Assembly (NCBI RefSeq): GCF_003076595.1
Contig: NZ_CP025785.1
Span: 650,398-714,397 of the forward strand
DNA length: 64,000 nucleotides
Source of the DNA: Candidatus Borreliella tachyglossi
GTDB lineage: Bacteria; Spirochaetota; Spirochaetia; Borreliales; Borreliaceae
Direction: 5' to 3'
Below are positions 47,624 through 56,361 of this stretch, piece by piece (position 1 is the stretch's first letter; each line of letters opens with the position of its first letter). The translations under genes and the position numbers were made by a program. The notes under the pieces were generated by a model. The model worked only from the letters and a program-made list of their open reading frames with translations. It had not been told where the DNA came from and made no database searches.

Positions 47624-48673
47624 TTAGGATGCTAATTCTACATATATTCTTAGCTGTTCTTCTTTTACTTCTTTTGGTATCGCTTTAAATACTTCATATT
47701 TCGAAAAATCTTTTGGAATAAATTTTTCTTCCAAATATAAATTTATTTCAGGATTACTCTGAGATTCGCTCTTTAATCGAATTGATACATTCTTGTTTGG
47801 TGAATTATATCTTGTTGCTTCAAAGTTTGCATAGGATGCTTCATTCTCATATAGGAAGTTTATGAATTTATAAGCAAGTTCTTTGTGAGGTGCATCCGAT
47901 GGAATTGCAATTGCATCAATCCAAAGATTTGTACCCTCAGGCGTATAGAAGTCTAGGTTTGGATCTTGCTTCATTGCAGCTTGAGCTTCCCCACTCCATG
48001 TTAGTTGAATTGATGCTTCACCATTAAGTATTAGTGACTTTGCAGCAATATCTGAAAAATATCCTACCAATAAGGGGACTTGTTTTTTTAATATCTTTCC
48101 AGCTTCTTTTATTTTAGATATGTCGTGTTCGTTAAATGAATAACCAAGTATTTTAAGTGCGACGCCAATGTTTTCTTTTGGAGAATCTAGCATTGCAATT
48201 TCCTTGCTGTATTTTTCATTAAATAAAATATCAAACCCATTCATATCTTTTATATCTACTTTTGTTTTGTTATAAAGTATTCCCATTAGACCCCAAAATA
48301 TGGGTATAGAATAAGTATTGCCAGGATCATATTCTAGGGATTTCAGTTCTTCTAATATATGATCTCTTACATTTGGTAATTTTGAATGGTCTAGTTTTTC
48401 AATCTTATTTTCACTTGCTAATTCGTTGATCAAATATTCTGATGGAACTATTATGTCATAATAGCCTTTTGTATTGTTAAATTTTGCCATCATTTCTTCG
48501 TTATTATTGAAAACTTCATAATTTATTTTGATATTATTTTCTCTTTCAAATTGGGATAATAAGTTTTCATCAATATATTCTGCCCAGTTAAGGACATTGA
48601 GGGTACCTGTTTTCTCTTCAGAAGAACAAGAGAGCACCATTAAAATTATTATTGAAACTAATATTTTGTTCAA
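47624..48673 (-). CDS. potD: Spermidine/putrescine-binding lipoprotein PotD
   Basis: A 349-residue extracytoplasmic solute-binding protein. The N-terminus MNKILVSIIILMVLSCSSEE is a lipoprotein signal with Cys16. Characteristic blocks include LNVLNWAEYIDENLLSQFE, YDIIVPSEYLINEL, IPIFWGLMGILYNKTKV and the NLWIDAIAIPSDAPHKELAYKFINFL segment. It binds polyamines for the PotABC transporter. The last gene of the leftward potABCD operon. Confidence 0.94.
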   Translation of the reverse strand: MNKILVSIIILMVLSCSSEEKTGTLNVLNWAEYIDENLLSQFERENNIKINYEVFNNNEEMMAKFNNTKGYYDIIVPSEYLINELASENKIEKLDHSKLPNVRDHILEELKSLEYDPGNTYSIPIFWGLMGILYNKTKVDIKDMNGFDILFNEKYSKEIAMLDSPKENIGVALKILGYSFNEHDISKIKEAGKILKKQVPLLVGYFSDIAAKSLILNGEASIQLTWSGEAQAAMKQDPNLDFYTPEGTNLWIDAIAIPSDAPHKELAYKFINFLYENEASYANFEATRYNSPNKNVSIRLKSESQSNPEINLYLEEKFIPKDFSKYEVFKAIPKEVKEEQLRIYVELAS

Positions 48674-48688
48674 AAGTAAACTCCTTTT

Positions 48689-49480
48689 CTAAATTTCTGT
48701 GTCTGCTGTTAATTTTTTAATTCCTACAAGTTTATTAATACCAAATAAAAGACAGAGTATTACAAAAAATAGTATAGAAGAAATTGCATTTATTATAGGT
48801 TTTATTCCTCTCTTTGTTAAGGAATTGATAAGTATTGACAAGTTGTTAAACCCTTGACCTGTCGTAAAAAAGGATATTAAAAAATCATCAACTGACAATG
48901 TAAACGCAATAAGACCACCCGTAGCCACGCTTCCAATTATTTCTGGATATATTATGTTGCTAAATATTTGACTTTCTGATGCACCAAGGTCTCGAGCTGC
49001 ATCAATAATGTTTTCCGGAAGTGAATATAGCTTGGGCAGAATTGTTATTACTACATAAGGTGTTGAAAAGATTACATGTGACATTAGCATTGTAGAGAAA
49101 CCAAGTTGCATCTTGATAAAAGAGTAAAATGTCATTAAACTAATGCCTGTTACAATATCAGGATTAATTATTGGTATTTTGTTTATTGATAACAAGATTG
49201 TTTTTATTCTTTTGTTTTTTGTTTTATAAATACCATAAGCACCCAAAACACCAATTGCTACAGATATGAAGGATGATATCGTTGCTACTAATAGGGTATT
49301 ATATATTACTGTTTTTACTTGCTGCGACGCAAAAACTTCTTTATACCATTTTAAACTAAATCCTTGCCAAAAAAAGCCATTATCCCCTGCGTTAAAAGAA
49401 TAAACTACAAGAATTAGTATGGGCGCATAAACAAATCCAAATGTTAAGAATAAAAAAGTGTTTTTTAGTATTCTAAGCAT
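48689..49480 (-). CDS. potC: Spermidine/putrescine ABC transporter permease PotC
   Basis: A 263-residue inner-membrane permease with six membrane segments. The EAA-type loop that contacts the ATPase is DAARDLGASESQIFSNIIYP. The C-terminal GGLIAFTLSVDDFLISFFTTG is typical of PotC. It is nine bases after potB and 15 before potD. The start ATG (MLRILKNTFLFLTF) follows the potB stop directly. Confidence 0.93.
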   Translation of the reverse strand: MLRILKNTFLFLTFGFVYAPILILVVYSFNAGDNGFFWQGFSLKWYKEVFASQQVKTVIYNTLLVATISSFISVAIGVLGAYGIYKTKNKRIKTILLSINKIPIINPDIVTGISLMTFYSFIKMQLGFSTMLMSHVIFSTPYVVITILPKLYSLPENIIDAARDLGASESQIFSNIIYPEIIGSVATGGLIAFTLSVDDFLISFFTTGQGFNNLSILINSLTKRGIKPIINAISSILFFVILCLLFGINKLVGIKKLTADTEI

Positions 49481-49489
49481 ATTAATATC

Positions 49490-50293
49490 CTATTCCACAT
49501 TATTTTTTTGCATCAACTTAAGTATTGTTAAATTAAACATTAATATTACTATCATGACAATAAATGAAATGGCAGCTCCAGTATGCCAATCTTCTATGAA
49601 TAAGAATTGTTTTTCAATTAAATTTCCTATTAAAATTTGCTTAGAGCCACCCAAAAGATCGGAAATAATAAATACTGTAATTGAGGGAATGAATACCATT
49701 ATTATTCCTGTTGCAAGATATGACAATGTTAATGGTAATTTTATGTATAATAGTATTTGCCACATTCTTGCTCCAAGGTCTCTTGCAGCTTCAATATATT
49801 CAGATCTTATTTTTAAAAGTCCTGTATATATTGGCAAGACCATAAACGGCAAAAAATTATATACCATACCGATTATTACGGCTTGTTCATTGTAAAGCAA
49901 GTCTGCATTGTCAAATCCCATTATATTAAGCAAGTTATTAATGATTCCATTTTTTCCTAGTATCCTTATCCAAGCATAAGTTCTAAGTAAGGTGTTGATC
50001 CACATAGGAAGTATTATCATTATTATGAGCATATTTTGGACGCTTTTTTTTGATATTGATATAAACCATGCTGTAGGATATCCAATTAGAATGCAAAAAA
50101 TGGTTGCAATTAAGGCAAATTTTATGCTTCTTGAGAAAATTCTTAAGTAGCTTGGTTCTAATAGCCGGATAAAATTTGCAAAGGTAAGTTCGTTGTGCTC
50201 ATTAATGAATCCTAGAGTTATTATTATTACTAGTGGGAAGATGATAAATATTAACAAAAATAGAACATATAATAATAAAGTTAATCTCTTCAT
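49490..50293 (-). CDS. potB: Spermidine/putrescine ABC transporter permease PotB
   Basis: A 267-residue permease with six membrane segments. The ATPase-contact loop is EAARDLGARMWQILLYIKLP. The block LLRTYAWIRILGKNGIINNLL is characteristic of PotB. It is two bases downstream of potA, so the two are translationally coupled. Confidence 0.93.
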   Translation of the reverse strand: MKRLTLLLYVLFLLIFIIFPLVIIITLGFINEHNELTFANFIRLLEPSYLRIFSRSIKFALIATIFCILIGYPTAWFISISKKSVQNMLIIMIILPMWINTLLRTYAWIRILGKNGIINNLLNIMGFDNADLLYNEQAVIIGMVYNFLPFMVLPIYTGLLKIRSEYIEAARDLGARMWQILLYIKLPLTLSYLATGIIMVFIPSITVFIISDLLGGSKQILIGNLIEKQFLFIEDWHTGAAISFIVMIVILMFNLTILKLMQKNNVE

Positions 50294-50295
50294 AG

Positions 50296-51342
50296 TTATT
50301 GTTCCTTGCGCATTACATGAATATCATCGGGTTCTAAGAATATATCAACTTCTTCACCGACTTTTGTAAGCTTTGTGCTTTGAACTAACCAGTTAGATTT
50401 GTTAATCGCTAGCGTCATTTCGTAATGTACACCTTGAAATATTGCTGAGGTTATAACGCCACTTAAATGTCCTTTACCTTTAGGAAGTATTTTTACATCT
50501 TCTGGCCGTATTACAAGATCAACGGATTCTTTATTTTTAAACCCTTTGTCAAGACATTTAAAATCTTTACCAAACATGTTAACAACAAATTCTTTCTCGT
50601 ATGTTCCGTCAAAAATATTGCTCTCGCCAATAAAGTCAGCTACAAATTTTGTTTTGGGTTCATTGTAAATTTCCTCAGGTGTGCCAATTTGAAGGATTAC
50701 GCCTTCATTCATTACTACTATTCTGTCGCTCATAGTTAAAGCTTCTTCTTGATCGTGCGTAACATAAATAAAAGTTATGCCAAGCTTTCGTTGAAATTTT
50801 TTAAGTTCTCTTTGCATCTCTTGTCTCATCTTTAGATCAAGAGCTGAGAGTGGTTCATCTAATAGTAAAAGCTTAGGTTCCATCACTATAGCTCTTGCAA
50901 TAGCAACTCTCTGTTTTTGACCACCTGACAGTTCATTTATATTTCTGTAGGCGTATTTTTGCATGCCAATTAAAGAAAGTGCTACTTTTACCTTTTCTTT
51001 AATTAAATTTTTGTTTGTCTTTTTCATTCTAAGACCGAATGAAATGTTGTCAAAAACATTCATATGTGGGAAGAGTGCATAGTTTTGAAATACAGTATTA
51101 ATCTCTCTTTTATTGGGAGTAATTTTTGAAATCTCTTTTGATAGGAAGTAAGTTTCGCCTTCATTTGGATTTAAAAATCCGCCCAGTATTTTAATTAGTG
51201 TTGTTTTTCCGCATCCCGATGGACCAAGTAGAGTAATGAATTCGTTTGTTTTAATTTTTAAATTAATTGTATCTAGAGTTTTATTACTACTATCAGTGTA
51301 GTAATGACTTAAGTCTTTAATCTCTAAGATATAACTATTCAA
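50296..51342 (-). CDS. potA: Spermidine/putrescine ABC transporter ATP-binding protein PotA
   Basis: A 348-residue ABC ATPase: Walker [11 protein letters not shown], signature [15 protein letters not shown], Walker [14 protein letters not shown]-loop [16 protein letters not shown] and a C-terminal TOBE domain ([12 protein letters not shown]). The start is a TTG about ten bases after AGGAGGG. It heads the potABCD operon and has its own promoter. It drives polyamine import, which matters because Borrelia lacks polyamine synthesis. Confidence 0.95.
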   Translation of the reverse strand: MNSYILEIKDLSHYYTDSSNKTLDTINLKIKTNEFITLLGPSGCGKTTLIKILGGFLNPNEGETYFLSKEISKITPNKREINTVFQNYALFPHMNVFDNISFGLRMKKTNKNLIKEKVKVALSLIGMQKYAYRNINELSGGQKQRVAIARAIVMEPKLLLLDEPLSALDLKMRQEMQRELKKFQRKLGITFIYVTHDQEEALTMSDRIVVMNEGVILQIGTPEEIYNEPKTKFVADFIGESNIFDGTYEKEFVVNMFGKDFKCLDKGFKNKESVDLVIRPEDVKILPKGKGHLSGVITSAIFQGVHYEMTLAINKSNWLVQSTKLTKVGEEVDIFLEPDDIHVMRKEQ

Positions 51343-51395
51343 CTAATGGAACCCTCCTTTTTTATGCGTGGTGTTAATTAATTATATGAGACTAG

Positions 51396-51424
51396 ATTAT
51401 ACTTTATATTGATATTTATGTAAA
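51396..51424 (-). promoter_or_regulatory. Promoter for potABCD
   Basis: On the minus strand, TTTACA (51424-51419), a 17-bp spacer and TATAAT (51401-51396) precede potA by about 54 bases. The gap between rbgA and potA is 92 bases, so the promoter separates the operon from rbgA. Confidence 0.68.
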
Positions 51425-51434
51425 TGATTTTTAT

Positions 51435-52280
51435 TTAGTGTTGTGACTTTTTTATATCAAGGATGATTTTTCCGAATTTGCCCTCTCTGTAGTCTTTTAT
51501 TAATACTTTTGATGCTCTTTCAATGTCTATTTCGTGGTTTTTATTTATAAAACCCCTTGTTCTTGCAAATTCTTCTAAAATTTGCAGTGGATCTGTTGAG
51601 GATATATTATATCTATCTAGGAATTTATTTTTATTATTTGTATGCATTTCGTTAATTAAGTATAGTGATAGTTCTGTATTGTCTATTATTTCATTTTTTA
51701 TCATGTCCAAGATTGCAAGTTTTTTTGCAGTCTCTTGGTCTTCTAAATTGTGCCATAAGATACCTGGCATATCGAACATGTTAATCTCTTCATTTACTTT
51801 TACTATTTGTATATTTTTTGTGTGACCTGGTTTATTTGCAACGCTTGTGCTTTTTCGCCCTACTAATAGATTAATTATTGATGATTTACCAACATTAGGG
51901 ACACCCACTACTAAAACTTTTATTTTTTCTGTGTAAGTTCTAATTTTCTTCACATTTGCTGTTTTTTTTATATTGCCTATTATATGGTTTCTCATTCCTT
52001 TTTTATATATGTTGGTAATGATTACATTATTTCCAAGTGTTTCAAAATGTGCTTTCCATTTCAAAATTTCTCTTGTTTGTGCAAGGTCTGATTTGTTTAA
52101 AAGTATTATTTTGTCCCTTTGCGCATTTCTAATTATTTTTTCAGTTAGTGGATTTTTGCTACTAAGTGGGGCTCTAGCATCAATTATTTCTAGGACAATG
52201 TTTGTTCTCCTAAGGTTTTCCGTTATTAATTTTAGAGCTCTTTTCATGTGGCCAGGGAACCAGTTGATTTTATTTGACAT
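51435..52280 (-). CDS. rbgA: Ribosome biogenesis GTPase RbgA/YlqF
   Basis: A 281-residue circularly permuted GTPase. The order is G4 NKSDLA, then G1 GVPNVGKSSIINLL, G3 DMPG (NMFDMPGILW), with a C-terminal ANTAR-like RNA-binding tail. The N-terminal INWFPGHMKRAL is the YlqF signature. It assists late assembly of the 50S subunit. The ATG has no ribosome site. A TATAAT (minus strand, 52292-52287) lies six bases before it. Confidence 0.93.
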   Translation of the reverse strand: MSNKINWFPGHMKRALKLITENLRRTNIVLEIIDARAPLSSKNPLTEKIIRNAQRDKIILLNKSDLAQTREILKWKAHFETLGNNVIITNIYKKGMRNHIIGNIKKTANVKKIRTYTEKIKVLVVGVPNVGKSSIINLLVGRKSTSVANKPGHTKNIQIVKVNEEINMFDMPGILWHNLEDQETAKKLAILDMIKNEIIDNTELSLYLINEMHTNNKNKFLDRYNISSTDPLQILEEFARTRGFINKNHEIDIERASKVLIKDYREGKFGKIILDIKKSQH

Positions 52281-52286
52281 GTTTAA

Positions 52287-52292
52287 ATTATA
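52287..52292 (-). promoter_or_regulatory. TATAAT box immediately upstream of rbgA
   Basis: A perfect -10 hexamer on the minus strand, six bases before the rbgA ATG. TTTATA is 16 bp upstream as a possible -35. It implies a leaderless or nearly leaderless transcript. Confidence 0.38.
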
Positions 52293-52424
52293 GTTTAATT
52301 TAAATAGATATAAAAATTTTTGTATTGTTATATTCTTAGAGTTATGGTGAATTGTATTTTTTAAAAAAAGTATAGTTTATAATTTAAAATTATTATTAAA
52401 GAATGATTTGTAGGAGGTTTTGAT

Positions 52425-53120
52425 ATTATTGGAGAGATTAAAAGAGGTTTAATTGTTTCTTGTCAAGCTCTTGAAAATGAGCCATTACATAGCAGTTTTA
52501 TTATGTCTAAGATGGCCTTAGCAGCTGAGATGGGAGGGGCAATTGGAATTAGAGCTAATGGCGTTCTAGATATTAGCAAAATAAAAACAGAGGTTAGTTT
52601 GCCTATAATAGGCATTATTAAGAGAGTTTATAATAATTTTCCTGTTTTTATTACGCCTACTATTAAGGAAATTGATGAACTTTGTAGTGAGGGAGTTGAT
52701 GTTATCGCTCTTGATGCTACTCTGAGGGATCGCCCTGATGGGCTTTCGTTGTCTGATTTTTTTAATAAAATTAAGGAAAAATATCCCCAGCAACTTTTAA
52801 TGGCAGATATTGCTTCCCTAGAAGAGGCTATTAATGCGGATAAACTTGGATTTGATTTTATTGGTACAACTTTGCATGGATATACAAAGGATACTGAAGG
52901 ATTAAATATTGCAGATGATGATTTTTCCTTTTTAAAAAATTTGCTTAAGTACAATTTTAAATCAAAATTAATAGTTGAGGGGAAAATTGATACGCCTCTT
53001 AAAGCTAAGAGGAGCTTTGAATTAGGAATTTCTTTGGTTGTTGTAGGCGGGGCTATTACTAGACCTATGGAGATTACGAAAAGTTTTGTTGAGAAAATAA
53101 ATGAAGTTAAGGAAATTTGA
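52425..53120 (+). CDS. nanE: N-acetylmannosamine-6-phosphate 2-epimerase, ATT start
   Basis: The first NTG codon in frame (ATG 52503) would drop about 26 residues that include the first barrel strand ([19 protein letters not shown]), which NanE enzymes need. The frame is open to a TGA at 52404, and between there and 52503 it has no NTG codon. A perfect AGGAGG (52412-52417) is seven bases before an ATT (52425), so I take that as the start, giving 231 residues. Family blocks: [60 protein letters not shown] and [13 protein letters not shown]. It interconverts ManNAc-6-P and GlcNAc-6-P for amino-sugar catabolism. It is followed by ptsG after 45 bases. Confidence 0.88.
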   Translation: MIGEIKRGLIVSCQALENEPLHSSFIMSKMALAAEMGGAIGIRANGVLDISKIKTEVSLPIIGIIKRVYNNFPVFITPTIKEIDELCSEGVDVIALDATLRDRPDGLSLSDFFNKIKEKYPQQLLMADIASLEEAINADKLGFDFIGTTLHGYTKDTEGLNIADDDFSFLKNLLKYNFKSKLIVEGKIDTPLKAKRSFELGISLVVVGGAITRPMEITKSFVEKINEVKEI

Positions 53121-53130
53121 GAATATTTAT

Positions 53131-53153
53131 AAGGTTAAGGAACCTTTTTATTT
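53131..53153 (+). terminator. Small hairpin with T run between nanE and ptsG
   Basis: AAGGTT-AAGG-AACCTT (53131-53146) followed by TTTATTT. It is a six-base-pair stem with a T tract, and may act as a weak terminator or attenuator. It lies before the ptsG ribosome site AGGAG (53156-53160). Confidence 0.45.
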
Positions 53154-53165
53154 ATAGGAGTTTTT

Positions 53166-54710
53166 ATGGGAAAATTTTTTGAGCAGGCTCAAAAATTTGG
53201 GCGTTCTTTTATGTTGCCTATTGCTATTCTTCCTGCAGCAGGATTATTTTTAGGTATTGGAGGAGCGTTGTCGAATCCGGCAACTGTTAGTGTATATTCT
53301 TTTCTAGATATATTTTTATTGCAATCAGTTTTTAAAATAATTAGTGTGGCGGGTGCTATTATTTTTGTTAATTTGGCTCCGATATTTGCCATTGGAGTTG
53401 CAGTTGGGCTTGCAAAATCAGATAAGGGAACAGCAGGACTTGCAGCTTTTATTGGATATCTTGTTATGAATGCTACTATTGGTATTTTAGTTGATATGTC
53501 AGGGAAAGCTGAGGTTCTCTCAAGTGGATCTGTTGGAACAATACTTGGTATTAAAACTTTGGAGACAGGTGTTTTTGGGGGAGTTGTTGTTGGTATTCTA
53601 GCTTATTATCTTCACAATAAGTTTAACAAAGTTGAACTTCCAAAAGTTCTTGGATTTTTCTCAGGTTCTAGGTTCATACCAATAGTAGTGTCTTTTTCAA
53701 GTATTCTTCTTGCTGTGTTTATGTTTGTTTTTTGGCCATTTATGCAGTCTGGGATTGGCAGGATAGGTGTCTTGGTAGATGCGACAGGTTATATTGGTAC
53801 TCTTATTTACGGTGTTTTTTTAAGAATGCTTGGTCCTTTTGGGCTTCATCATATATTTTATTTGCCGTTTTGGACAACTGGTCTTGGTGGTTCTGAAATT
53901 ATTGATGGTAGGTTGATTGAAGGAACTCAAAACATTTTTTTTGCTGAACTTGCGGCTCAAGGTACTGATAAGTTTTTTATTGGGACTAGTCGTTTTATGA
54001 GTGGAAGGTTTATTACCATGATGTTTGGATTGCCTGGTGCAGCTCTTGCACTTTATCGTCTTGCAAAGCCTAGCGAGAAGACGAAGGTTTTCGGACTTTT
54101 GCTTTCAGCAGCCTTGACTTCCTTTTTAACGGGCATTACAGAGCCTCTTGAGTTTTCTTTTCTCTTTGTAGCACCGATCCTTTATGTTGTGCACGCTGTA
54201 TTTGATGGGTTTGCATTTATGCTTTCTCATATTTTGGAAATTACAATAGGCCAGACTTTCTCTGGCGGATTTATTGATTTTATTCTTTTTGGGATTTTGC
54301 AGGGAAATTCAAGGACAAATTGGATCTTAGTTCCAATGGTAGGTATTTTGTGGTTCTTCCTATATTATTCTACTTTTGTGTTCTTAATATCTAAATTTGA
54401 TTATAAGACACCTGGGAGAGAGGATAATGCAGAATCTAGCGATTCGGCTCTTTCTTCTGAAAAGAGCAAGTATAAAACTGTTGCTTCTCAAGTGATTGTG
54501 GGTCTTGGTGGTATTGATAACATTGTCGAACTTGATTGTTGTGCCACAAGACTTAGAGTGACTGTAAAAGACCCTCTAAAGGTTTTAAAAAATACTCTGG
54601 ATAATACTGGAGCAAAAGGAGTTATTGTCAAAAATAATGGGATTCAGGTGGTTTATGGTCCTGGAGTTACAGTACTTAAGAATGAAATTGAGGAAATTCT
54701 TGAAAATTAA
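53166..54710 (+). CDS. ptsG: PTS glucose-family transporter EIICB
   Basis: A 514-residue PTS permease. The N-terminal EIIC membrane domain begins MLPIAILPAAGLFLGIGGAL and shows LGPFGLHHIFYLPFW and ITEPLEFSFLFVAP. The C-terminal EIIB domain carries the phospho-Cys459 in ELDCCATRLRV. No EIIA is attached, so a separate EIIA-Glc is required. Glucose or N-acetylglucosamine is likely; the link to nanE, an amino-sugar enzyme, suggests amino sugars as at least one substrate. The ATG follows AGGAG by five bases. Confidence 0.92.
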   Translation: MGKFFEQAQKFGRSFMLPIAILPAAGLFLGIGGALSNPATVSVYSFLDIFLLQSVFKIISVAGAIIFVNLAPIFAIGVAVGLAKSDKGTAGLAAFIGYLVMNATIGILVDMSGKAEVLSSGSVGTILGIKTLETGVFGGVVVGILAYYLHNKFNKVELPKVLGFFSGSRFIPIVVSFSSILLAVFMFVFWPFMQSGIGRIGVLVDATGYIGTLIYGVFLRMLGPFGLHHIFYLPFWTTGLGGSEIIDGRLIEGTQNIFFAELAAQGTDKFFIGTSRFMSGRFITMMFGLPGAALALYRLAKPSEKTKVFGLLLSAALTSFLTGITEPLEFSFLFVAPILYVVHAVFDGFAFMLSHILEITIGQTFSGGFIDFILFGILQGNSRTNWILVPMVGILWFFLYYSTFVFLISKFDYKTPGREDNAESSDSALSSEKSKYKTVASQVIVGLGGIDNIVELDCCATRLRVTVKDPLKVLKNTLDNTGAKGVIVKNNGIQVVYGPGVTVLKNEIEEILEN

Positions 54711-54733
54711 TGATTCCGAATGCTTTTTTTGAA

Positions 54734-54761
54734 TAAGTGGTATGCTACTGTATACCACTTA
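54734..54761. terminator. Hairpin between convergent ptsG and hydrolase gene
   Basis: TAAGTGGTAT (54734-54743) and ATACCACTTA (54752-54761) form a perfect 10-bp stem with an eight-base loop, two bases before the hydrolase stop. Likely shared terminator, though neither side has a strong T run directly after the stem. Confidence 0.5.
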
Positions 54762-54762
54762 C

Positions 54763-55740
54763 CTATTTGATATTTTTGATAAAATCAACTGCATATTTTG
54801 TTAAGTAAGATGTATTTTGGGCACTTCTGTAGCTAGCATTTCCTGCAGGAACATGAGAGTGAGTACTCTCAAGAAGAATCATAGGCATTACTTGTTTTTC
54901 CCCTTTATACTCGTTTATAAATTGACTTATTCCCTCAGAGTCCACCGTAGGATCGCAAGGTGAGTAGATTATTGTTATGGGTATGTACATATTATCAAAT
55001 CTATGTAGATTGATTAACTTAACAAGACCCATCATGGCAATTATTGAATCGACTTGTTGTATTTTTGAATCGAATTTTTTAATCTCATTATGTTCTATTC
55101 GTTTTTTTTGTCTTATCTCAGATTTTTTGTATCCACCTGTTATGAGATATGCAATTTGTCGTCCCCAAGGATAGTAGATTAAGTTTGTTCTTCTGTCTTT
55201 AGGATAAATATTAGGTGACACTAAAACAACAGAGTGTATTTCGCTTGAGTAGCGTTGTGATGCCCAAATAGCACAAGCTCCACCATTAGAGGTTCCAATA
55301 ATTATTAATTTTTCTCCTATTAATTTTCCAATCTGAATAGCCTCATCGATATCTTGAAGCCAGTCTTCGGTCTTAACACCCTTAAATGCATCCTTGTCGG
55401 CAATTCCATGTCCCTTAAGTCTTGTGTAGAAACTATTTGCACCCAATGCTCTAGCGATGTTGTGTGGAACAGGGTAAATTTCATTTTTGGATGCCCCAAA
55501 TCCATGAATGTATACTACCGAGTATTCTGTTTTTTCCTTGTGTCTATTCCATATAATTTCTTTTATTGTATTGTTTTCTAGGTTAAACTTAGATTCCTCA
55601 GTAAGTAAGTATTGATCAAGATCTTCAAGTTTATCCGGGATTTTGATTTTTGTAAATTCATTCTTAGATTTTACTCTTGGTCCCATTATTATTAAAAGAA
55701 GTAAGAAGATAAAGATGAAAATGGCATTTTTGACATTCAT
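54763..55740 (-). CDS. Alpha/beta-hydrolase, exported lipase-like
   Basis: A 325-residue protein with an N-terminal hydrophobic segment (AIFIFIFLLLLIIMG). The alpha/beta-hydrolase core: oxyanion-loop YIHGFGASKNE, nucleophile elbow GTSNGG (Ser in G-T-S-N-G), the catalytic acid in SPCDPTVD and His in STHSHVPAG. The B. burgdorferi orthologue (BB0646, from memory) has been reported to be a lipase affecting virulence. The start ATG overlaps the bosR stop (ATGA), so the two genes are translationally coupled and possibly regulated together. No lipobox is seen. Confidence 0.87.
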   Translation of the reverse strand: MNVKNAIFIFIFLLLLIIMGPRVKSKNEFTKIKIPDKLEDLDQYLLTEESKFNLENNTIKEIIWNRHKEKTEYSVVYIHGFGASKNEIYPVPHNIARALGANSFYTRLKGHGIADKDAFKGVKTEDWLQDIDEAIQIGKLIGEKLIIIGTSNGGACAIWASQRYSSEIHSVVLVSPNIYPKDRRTNLIYYPWGRQIAYLITGGYKKSEIRQKKRIEHNEIKKFDSKIQQVDSIIAMMGLVKLINLHRFDNMYIPITIIYSPCDPTVDSEGISQFINEYKGEKQVMPMILLESTHSHVPAGNASYRSAQNTSYLTKYAVDFIKNIK

Positions 55741-56282
55741 AAATTGTTTCCCTTGTGGTTAGAGTCATAATGCGCGTTAAGATTTTCTTTTTGATCTTTT
55801 TGAGATTTCTGGCAGCAGTTGTTACATGCTCCTGAGTAAATGATTTCAATAGATTTAGTTTTCCATGCTTCGCCAAGTTTGTCTTTCAGAATATCTTTTA
55901 TGTCATCAAGTTGTATAGGGTAAACTTGATTGCATTGATTGCATTTAAAGTGAGCTATTGTAGAAGACAAACTTAGATAAAATCTTGTTTCTTTTTGGTC
56001 AGTCGTTTTTATATCTTTAAGGATATGGCGTTCTTTGAGGATATTTAGTGTATTATACACTGTTGCTTTTGATAAACTTGGTATTTCTTTGATTAGCTTA
56101 TTGTAGATTTCTTTTGCTGTAAAATATTCTTTTGGATTTGACGCTATGTGTAAAATTATTCTATTCCTTGAATGAGAGGCTTTCATTCCTAACTCTGTTG
56201 TTAATGATTTTAGCAAGACAGGGTCATTAGTAATTCCCACTTTTTCCAAAGTGGAGTGTACTTCTATAGTGTTGTTATTCAT
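55737..56282 (-). CDS. bosR: Fur/PerR-family regulator BosR
   Basis: The ATG at 56282 (MNNNTIEVHSTLEK) follows AAAGGG by six bases; an upstream frame of 24 more codons has no ribosome site. The 181-residue protein has a winged-helix domain (TAKEIYNKLIKEIPSLSKAT, about 55-80), a dimerisation domain and the structural zinc ligands Cys114/Cys117 (CNQC) and Cys153/Cys156 (CNNC). In Borrelia, BosR responds to redox and metal state and controls RpoS. It overlaps the hydrolase gene by four bases, starting ATGA. Confidence 0.95.
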   Translation of the reverse strand: MNNNTIEVHSTLEKVGITNDPVLLKSLTTELGMKASHSRNRIILHIASNPKEYFTAKEIYNKLIKEIPSLSKATVYNTLNILKERHILKDIKTTDQKETRFYLSLSSTIAHFKCNQCNQVYPIQLDDIKDILKDKLGEAWKTKSIEIIYSGACNNCCQKSQKDQKENLNAHYDSNHKGNNL

Positions 56283-56361
56283 ATAATACCCTTTATTGTT
56301 TAAGATTAAGTACTTTAATGTCCTTATAAAAATAATTCTATAACGATTTAGCAATATTTTA

